Below are positions 56,401 to 64,000 of a DNA stretch of 64,000 nt, piece after piece. This DNA is from Gibbula magus (Eukaryota > Mollusca > Gastropoda > Trochida > Trochidae): assembly GCA_936450465.1 (NCBI GenBank), contig OW388301.1, positions 20,813,523 to 20,877,522 of the forward strand, read 5' to 3'. Made by a program: the position numbers and the translations under genes. Positions within the stretch are counted from its first letter, which is position 1, and every line of letters begins with the position of its first letter. The notes beneath the pieces are model-generated. The model ran no database searches and was not told the origin of the DNA. It worked only from the letters and a program-made list of their open reading frames with translations.

Positions 56401-57985
56401 TGTATGTATATCATGCCTTTATACATAGAAAGAATGTAGGGCTTCCACGGGTACTCGAGTACTCGAGCACGAGTCGGGTTTAGCTGGACTCGAGTCCATT
56501 TTCTGGGACTCGAGGACTCGATAAAAGATCACATTAATTTCACATTAATTTAATACCTTGTGAAAGTTGAACATGTCGTGCCTGTAAAGATTTAACGACA
56601 AATGCAGTGGACCCTGTAAGTCGTGGTACGTGAGGGACAAGTGCTATACCACGTTACAAGTGAACAGTGACACCAGCCTTGGTCACATCAGCTACTTTCA
56701 TTATCACAGCCACAAAGTTCAGTTAAAATTGTACAATGCAACCAAATAAAACATTGGATTGATGATATCAGATGAATCTTATACCAACAAATGTAAATAA
56801 ATATGAAGCTTATATGGTCAAGTTTGTCGATATACTGATGTTAGAAATTAAACTTGTGTTTATTAATTGTATGTTGGTCGAGTTGACAAGCGACAGTAGA
56901 CAGGTTTCATATCTAATAATGAATGTTAAGCTTTTTCATAACGTAGCATAAATGTATTCTGTTATTATTTCAGTATGTTTGTAAAATAAAAGGCAATAAT
57001 CGAAATCTTATATCACTACAGAATAATGATAATGATTTTTCGACCATTCGTTGTTTATAAAAACGGCGGCCTTAGTCTTATACACTGCAATGATTTTCAA
57101 GATTATCGATTATGGTTTCGACTATATACATTAGATGTCAAATTCCTTCCTAACCATTGATTCCATATCCAGATTTCTTACACTTGATGTGAAAATTAGA
57201 ACAACGACACTGTCACACATTTATTCAACAGTACCATTTTCTGTCATATGTACTGTATGCCTTTGTCGCTGAAGGAGAACATAAGTAAATATTATTTTAT
57301 TGGAATTTTCCGTCTCTGTCATCTGCATGTCTTTATCACTGAGACAGAAAATAAATAGCCTAAATATTATTTCATTTGAACCTGAAATGGTGTTAGATTC
57401 ATCAACTGTAGTGCTGAACATTGTATGAGTACTGTTATTTTGGGGGGGGGGGGGGGGGGGGGACATATGGCCATATTGTATCGCGAAATGGGTATACTTC
57501 GTGGTATATCAATGTTCCACTGTATGCATATATAAAACCTCAAAGACAAACAAAATGTTAGAGTGACATGCTGCCACTTAGCTGAAAGGTATCAATTTCG
57601 AGTACTCGAGTCCGAGTCGAATCCAACCCCTCGAGTACTCGAGTCCAATATTTAGGGGGGGGGGGGGGGGGGGGGGGGGACATATGGCCATATTGTATCG
57701 CGAAATGGGTATACTTCGTGGTATATCAATGTTCCACTGTATGCATATATAAAACCTCAAAGACAAACAAAATGTTAGAGTGACCTGCTGCCACTTAGCT
57801 GAAAGGTATCAATTTCGAGTACTCGAGTCCGAGTCGAATCCAACCCCTCGAGTACTCGAGTCCAATATTTAGGACCCGTGGAAGCCCTAAAAGAATGTAC
57901 TCTCAACTACCTAAGATATCGCTTGTATATACATGTATGTACTATAGGCCTGTGGCCTTTTAAGTGCAAATAAAGATTGATTGAC
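56401..57985 (+). mobile_element. 5'-truncated LINE 3' end hosting a hAT element
   Basis: Inserted in the spacer after GAATTGACTA, with TTGACTA repeated at the right side. Without the hAT element it is a piece of about 130 bp ending CAAATAAAGATTGATTGA. Its TATGTATATCATGCC start differs from any spacer copy. Confidence 0.6.
56437..57889. mobile_element. hAT-type nonautonomous element, copy 2
   Basis: Ends TAGGGCTTCCACGGGT and complement; 8-bp target duplications AAAGAATG at 56429-56436 and 57890-57897. It is collinear with copy 1 except for a 213-bp tandem duplication (57442-57654 repeated from 57655) that begins at the poly(G) run. Confidence 0.85.
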
Positions 57986-58169
57986 TAAAATCTTGAGAAT
58001 TATAAATATTAGGGTAAACATTTTCCCTGATATATGCAGTGTCCCAACATTTACACAGGATGTGTTTGATTATGAGGGGACATTGCTACATTAGTCAATG
58101 ATATAAGATGCACACAGTTAACAGCATTTCAATGATATACATTTCTATCGATTTCAATCGTTCCGGATG

Positions 58170-59470
58170 CGACTGTATGGGTCTTATAATATAACATTTG
58201 TTATCAGCCCAAGAACCATATCTGGGGCTTACGCAGGATGCGATTTGATTTGATAATAAGTCCACAAAATTGAAAAAAAATAATAGATTTTTCAAAATAC
58301 ATTTGATGAACTTGATGTACAAGAATAGAAGTCCGGCAGCCAGACCTTGTGACCGGGAAAGTGCGTCCATAGACAATATTTTTGTTCAGGGTGAACCCTA
58401 TGGGTATATACTTGACGAAACTGAATGATGACACTTAGCCGTCATTGAGCATTTTGAATAATTAATGTTTGAATTAGATAGGGTACACTCGTGATTTCAG
58501 TTATCCAAACACATCAAGCAATTTTATTTTAGTCTTCACAAAAATTAAATAAAATAAAAGCAGTTATATATCGATTGTATTCTATTAGTATTATGAAAAT
58601 AAGTACATTTTTTGGTGGAAAAAATACGAAAGGCCAAAATGTTGATAATGTGTCTGGATAAACGAGTTTTCTTACAGTACAATTTGATTAATTGGTGTAA
58701 TAATTTACTTTTGATTATAACTACGATTACTGAATCATAATCAAAAGAAATAGTGATAAAGTTCAGTTAGTATTTATATTTGCTTACTTTTGATAAATTC
58801 TGAAAAAGGCCCTCGTGTAACAATGTAAATAAGAAAATGATGATTTTTGATGATTTCTGATGATTTTTGATGATTTTATTGTGTTTTTTAAAAAACACAA
58901 TTGACCATTTTTATTTTTATTAAAATGAATTTATTTATTCACCAAGCAACACATTTATCAAAAAAAAAAATTTGCAAGTTCATCAAATGTATTTTGAAAA
59001 ATCTTTTTTTTTTTCAATTTTGTGGACTTATTATCACATCAAATCGCATCCTGCATCAGCCCTAGAGAAGTAAATTATCACACCATTAAATCAAATTTTA
59101 CTGTAAGAAAACCAAATTTGCTCAGTAAACTCATTTATCCAGACACATTGTCAACATTTTGGCCTTTCGCACTTTTTCCAAAAAAAAGTGTACTTATTTT
59201 CATAATACTTATAGACAACAATTATTGATATATAACTGCCTTAATTATATTTCATTTTTGTGAACACCAAAATATATAATCACCATTGTAACCTATCTAA
59301 TTAAAACATTAATTATTCAAATTGCTCAATGATGACAAAGTGTCAGCATTCAGTTTCCTATAGTATATACCCACAAGGTTCAATATCTGTAAAAACATTG
59401 TCTATGGACGCACTTTCCAACCTACATGTAGGGTGAAAATCGGCGTTTGGCTGCCGGACTATAGGTAGCA
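58170..59470. repeat. Large inverted repeat
   Basis: 58200-58640 (for example GATGCGATTTGATTTGATAA, CCGGGAAAGTGCGTCCATAG, ATGAAAATAAGTACATTTTT) is complemented at 58975-59440 (TATCACATCAAATCGCATCC, CTATGGACGCACTTTCC, AAAGTGTACTTATTTTCAT). The right arm is more diverged and lacks some internal pieces. Confidence 0.7.
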
Positions 59471-60252
59471 ATTTTTAGAAATAGTCTTTATTGTACATAT
59501 TACGTTGCAACACAGCTTGTCTATGGAGCAACATGAAGGAAAGATCAATGCTTTTTTAATTTCATTCGAAATTCCAAATGACCAATGTTATTAGATAGGA
59601 TGAGCTTAAGAGGAGAGGACACATGAAAATCCGGGCTCAACAATGTTCAACCTTTGTTGAGGATCAGTCTTTTTAAGACTTCAATTCAAATAATACTTGT
59701 ATTTTTACAAGAAATTATGATACCTGCTAAATAAAACAAAAATCATTTGATTGATAATCAGGGATAAACTGACATAAACAGTGTCTTATTACTTACCAGG
59801 TTCTCCTTGATTAGTCGTTATCTCTGCCGTTGGAGTCGAGGAAATGTTAGACACTTCACACCATCCTTATTCATAGGATTCAAACCAATGTTGTTGTTGC
59901 CAAGTTTACACATCAACTGTATTTCATTAAAAGTAAATACTGAGCAATCATTGCATCTGTGATAACGATCTTCACACATGTTTGGACCTTGAGGCCTGAG
60001 TATATCCAGACCCCATGTCTGCGTTCTGCTTTTTGCAACAGGAGCAACTCGGAGAGCACAATCAGATTCATGGTCTTACAGCTTGTGTTGTCCACGCAAT
60101 GTAATAACTCGATAAAATAGCCGATTTATTTATTTAAAAATAATTAAATATCCTACAAACTTATTATGATATATGTCAATCTATAGATATTGAGAAACAT
60201 GTGTTTCTTATGTTGAAACCAATAAAACTATAATTCTGTCATTGTATTGCAG
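59471..60252. other. Intron-like DNA, nothing recognised
   Basis: No repeat family or conserved frame recognised upstream of the 60253 acceptor. Confidence 0.35.
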
Positions 60253-60472
60253 ACTTGGTGTGAGAGAACAATTCAGCCCTCTGGTCCCAAACTTTGTGGA
60301 GTACGTTTTCAACGCACTGACGACTGCTCCTCTCACATATTTGATCAGTTACAGTTGCTATGTCGACTCGTTGTGACTGCACCTACCTTGAACCTCAGTA
60401 GTAACACTGGAAGAACAGAGAATGTTGAAACCTCTGTTCCCACGATGCAAACATCACCTAAGAGAGATCAAG
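60253..60472 (+). CDS. Candidate exon: Cys-containing segment
   Basis: Acceptor TATTGCAG, donor CAAG/GTAATT; phase 0 in, phase 1 out. It encodes about 73 residues with four Cys in the first half (TWCERTIQPSGPKLCGVRFQ, later DDCSSHIFDQLQLLCR), then a Ser/Thr-rich linker. Phase 0 fits the signal-peptide exon at 39331 and phase 1 fits the ankyrin exon. The Cys pattern suggests an extracellular segment, but no family was recognised. No transmembrane helix is visible, so an exon may be missing. Confidence 0.5.
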
Positions 60473-61044
60473 GTAATTATAATCTCAGTTGACACATCCT
60501 CTGTCATCTGTGTTATTTGCCTATTTACATCACCTCACGCTTGATAATATTCAATATTACATAACCTATTAAGGTCATAGTAGTAATTCGATATGTGAAT
60601 GATGAATTTGACATTGCCCTGACTATATATTATTTCATAAACAAAACAAGAATTCCTTCATTAAATTTGTAATGACATTTATACATATCTTAATCTTCAT
60701 TTGTTTATGAAATTGTTCTTAGCCCAATGATTTAATTTTACTCAATAGTGTACAAGCATAGGATATCTTACTTAATATCAGTACTTGAGCATGGCTAATA
60801 AGACATAACAGTTTTTGAATGCAACATGTGTTTGTGACTGCAATAACCAATGGATGTTATGTTCTGATACTCTACACTTTATGACCCCTGGGACTTTTAC
60901 TAGTACGTCGAGTGGTTCATGTTTTGGTATTGACTTGACGATTACATTGTTTACAGCTCATACCTTTATTATCAGCAAACCCCTGCATTTTAAATGATGT
61001 CAAATGCCGATCAGTTCCATCAAGATCATAATTCATGATCACAA
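60473..61044. other. Intron-like DNA, nothing recognised
   Basis: AT-rich. A 60-codon open frame near 60815 lacks splice or family support. Confidence 0.35.
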
Positions 61045-61582
61045 AATAAACTGAGGTGCAAAAGAAAGTATAACACTCAGTTGTATTTATCATATGTACA
61101 ATTTTCAAAGTCACATATCTCGAGTTTTCGACGTCGTATTAAAAAACTGACTAGTTTGGAAAATTAGTCCAAAACATTAAATCAGTCAAAGAATACATCT
61201 ACGCGGTCTTTTAAAAAAGAATTAAAATTTAAAAAATTAAATTTTGAATTTCCCCCATATTAATTTTGACAAAACACAACTATTCATCGACATATAAGAC
61301 ATACTCTGTGTGAAAATCAATAAATGTGCCTCGTCCTGCACACATTTACAACATTTTGAACATGATAGAATCATGTTGGTGTAAATTTCATTTCTTACCC
61401 CCGTCTATTTTAAATAATGATATTTAAGTTAAAAATAAAACAGTCACTATTTAAGTCATTCAAACTATTGCCGAAAGGTGTTATTGTATCGTGACATAAT
61501 CAAATGCATCTAATTTCTTTCAAATATTGAATTAATGGAAAACAGCTGAGTGATATACTTTCTTTTGCACCTCAGTTTATTA
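61045..61582. mobile_element. TA-type MITE, copy 3 (best)
   Basis: About 535 bp. Inverted ends AACTGAGGTGCAAAAGAAAG and CTTTCTTTTGCACCTCAGTT are flanked by TA on both sides. It has the same interior as 1605-2095 and 31478-31965. No coding capacity. Confidence 0.8.
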
Positions 61583-62017
61583 AGTCATGGCCATGATATA
61601 AGTTAACCAATAGAAATGCAGTTTAGGTCGATCAATCGGTTTTGGATGATACAGGGCACAGAGGTAATATGGGTTTTTACAACCCGGCTAAAGAAAGCGT
61701 AGCACGAATTAAGAATTAAAGTAAAACTAAAGGCCTTACTTCCATGAATTTTTCATAATGAGAGTTTTACAATATCGATCATATAACTTCTGTGCCGTGA
61801 CCATATTATAAGTGACTCAAAATTTCAGATTTGTCTGACTATTTTATGGAATTAACATCATTCCAGTACTGATTAAACTTGCTCAAGTACTGAATTCTAA
61901 CTTTCTCATATCGGGTCTATCTTGACAAATGAACATCATGACGTGTACACATTTAGCAACAAACATTTCATGAAGTATGTAAGTTACTTATAAACGGTAA
62001 CTTCAAATTATCAACAT

Positions 62018-62118
62018 GTTAAAGGGGTTGTAGCACGTTTTTTGGCAAAATTTATTTTTTCAAATTTCCCATTTATAGTGATAGTTTGTCATTTATATTT
62101 AATTTAGAGGGTAAAACT
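62018..62118. mobile_element. GGGGCAGTAGCACG-type MITE fragment
   Basis: AAAGGGGTTGTAGCACGTTT and the next 80 bases match one end of the family; the rest is missing. Confidence 0.65.
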
Positions 62119-62761
62119 ATGGAAATATGTAGAAATGTTACAGTTTCACATATGACAACTAAATTAAGTTAGAAAGTTAGAAGTTTAGCATTTACATCGT
62201 TTATTCGTCAGTATACCTGCGATTGTGATTTTGACATCATTTATTATAACGATGCATGCGGCAGTTGCTAGGATTTAGTAGCGGAAAACATGCTCTGAAT
62301 AAATGACAAATTACTTCAAGCTGTTTAAGTACGGATATTGTGTTGTTCTTGGACTATTAATCACGGGTTTAGTGTTAAATAAGAAATCGGTTTGATGAGA
62401 AGTTTAAACCACTGACGCATGCCGAACATTAGGTTGTACTGTTTGAAGTTAGGTCAAAAGTGTCCGAACTTTGGGCGAATTGATATACTGATATATGCAA
62501 CTAAAAACGTTATTTTTCGGTTAATCTAAAGCAATTCTGAAATATGTAAAATCAAGTCAAATACTTTATATTCAATATTTTGATTTGCTGAAATTGAAAT
62601 TTAAAACTTATATGATAGTCTTTCATAATATTTGAATCGGATCACTGTCCTAGATTCTATCAGTTTGCACTCATTCACTCGTGCTAATTGAACAGGTGGA
62701 GATAACTCTACATTGCATTCACCCGACTGTTCTTCTGTTGATGTGGCAAGTTAACATAAAG
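62119..62761. other. Intron-like DNA, nothing recognised
   Basis: AT-rich, up to the proposed AAAG acceptor of the ankyrin exon. Confidence 0.35.
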
Positions 62762-63573
62762 CCTGTGAAGATGATGATCTGGACGAGGTGAAATGGCTAG
62801 TGAACCAGGGGGTGGTTGATGTCAACTGTCGTGGGAAAGACGAGATGACAGCTATTATGTTAGCAGCATGGCATGATAACGAAAATATGTTTGATTTCCT
62901 AATTATAAAAAAATCTAATCTCTTAGCTCACGATGTATATGGTTCCAATGTCCTGCATTATGCATGTGCGAGTGGAAACACTGACATTGTGTTGAAACTG
63001 TTGACTGAACATAATATGGGTATAGAGCTTAAAAGCAACTTAGGGATGACCCCATTGTTGGTCGCTGTACATGAATGCAAAATACAAGTAGTTCATTTGT
63101 TGAGGGCTAGAGGGGCTGATGTCAAGGCAGTTGATAAGTTTAACAATACGATTCTGCATATCGCATGTGATTGTTGTCGAAAAGATATGTTGAAGTATGT
63201 CCTGTCACTTAACATCATTGATCCAGAACGTCGAGGTAAATATGGTAGAACTGCTGTCATGTACGCGGTTATGTTTTGTGGAGTAACATTTATCAAGTTT
63301 CTATACCAACAGAAATTCAAGTTGACACTTTCAGATGATGATGGGTCTAATGTGCTCCACCTGGCCTGTCTTTTTGGTAAATTAGAAGTAGTGAAGTACC
63401 TGCTTACACTGGATGAACTGAGAGGGTTTGAGAGTAGGAACAACAATGCTGGAAGAACACCTCTTCAATGTGCAATCGAAAAAGGTCGTAATGACATTGT
63501 GATGTTATTTCGAATGCTAAAGATACGATCTCTAAGGCCTGAAAATAAAGCTGATTTTCGATCGAATATGTAA
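62762..63573 (+). CDS. Ankyrin-repeat protein, terminal exon
   Basis: An open frame of about 270 codons ends at TAA 63571-63573. It enters as phase 1 after CATAAAG at 62761; the frame has a TAA at 62754-62756 and so must start after it. It encodes a cap (CEDDDLDEVKWLVNQG) and about seven ankyrin repeats of roughly 33 residues. Consensus pieces include GSNVLHYACASGNTDIVLKL, GMTPLLVAV, GSNVLHLACLFGKLEVVKYL and GRTPLQCAIEKGRNDIV, followed by a short basic tail. Ankyrin repeats mediate protein binding; no enzymatic domain is visible. The upstream exon at 60253-60472 is phase-compatible. The absence of frameshifts over 270 codons suggests a real exon, although many invertebrate ankyrin genes occur as duplicates and pseudogenes. 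Confidence 0.75.
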
Positions 63574-63689
63574 CAATCTTCAGAAAAGCTACCTATTTTA
63601 TAATTTAATCATCTTGATCACTTAGTCAAACTGAAAATCAAATGAACAATATATACTTCATTAAGCAAAAAATTAAGCTTAAACAATTA

Positions 63690-64000
63690 CCGTATTCGAC
63701 GTAATAGAAGCCCTGGGCGTTTAAAAAATTGGAAAAAGGGGGCGTTTATTAAAATGACTTTAAAAATCGTAAAAGGGGGGCGTTTATTAAAAAAATGTCT
63801 ATTGATGTCCAAAAGAAAAAGAAACACCGATTGTATTTCTGAGTTTTAATCAAAACAAGTGTATCAAATAAATGTAAAGGAGGGTTAAATGTCGCAGTTT
63901 ATTATTTGTATCAAATTTCAACCAGTACTGATACACAATTTGCAATGGCAATTGAAACAAATTAAAACTCACGAAGATACATTGAGTAATTGAATCCGCC
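63690..64000. repeat. Partial GGGGGCGTTTATTA repeat
   Basis: ACCGTATTCGACGTAATAGA, then GGGCGTTTA and two copies of GGGGGCGTTTATTAAAA, resemble a dispersed element (compare the TTACCGTATT start at 9694). It runs off the window. Confidence 0.4.

Overview
The window looks like intronic and intergenic DNA of an animal nuclear genome, probably a lophotrochozoan and most likely a mollusc. The reasons are AT-rich sequence, short exons with GT-AG introns, a metazoan cilia gene, and dense tRNA-derived SINEs, MITEs and RNase H-bearing LINEs. The mollusc assignment is inference; the eukaryotic assignment is seen directly. There are no operons, and most long open frames are by-products of tandem repeats.

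Region 1 (0-31 kb) is one plus-strand gene, the 3' part of a MYCBPAP-like gene (MYCBP-associated protein, a cilia/flagella protein family). Seventeen exons from 253 to 30565 join with fully consistent splice phases and end in a TAA. They give about 671 residues; the N-terminal exons lie upstream of the window. Two introns begin with minisatellites whose repeat unit contains the real 5' splice site. The other introns hold SINEs, MITEs, foldback elements, a 0.55 kb near-perfect palindrome and an 18-bp minisatellite of about 0.7 kb. A degenerate inverted pair of small signal-peptide/Kazal-like exon sets lies nested in intron 14.

Region 2 (31-39 kb) is mostly repeat: a mollusc-style interspersed repeat near 32.4 kb, MITEs, and a 2.8 kb satellite at 34.35-37.14 kb made of a tRNA-derived SINE that has lost its A box.

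Region 3 (39.3-63.6 kb) may be a second plus-strand gene. It has a signal-peptide first exon at 39331-39399, a Cys-containing exon at 60253-60472 and a terminal ankyrin-repeat exon at 62762-63573, all phase-compatible. The roughly 20 kb between the first two holds nested transposons. These include a broken I/Nimb-like LINE with reverse transcriptase and RNase H, three RT-deleted LINE copies in a tandem segmental duplication, a hAT-type element with exact 8-bp target duplications, and a Mutator-like element with 9-bp target duplications that carries a RecQ-family helicase fragment.

The most unusual items are the two splice-donor-seeded minisatellites in one gene, the RecQ-carrying Mutator-like element, the transposon that splits a Kazal-like frame, and the SINE-derived satellite with a three-unit higher-order period.
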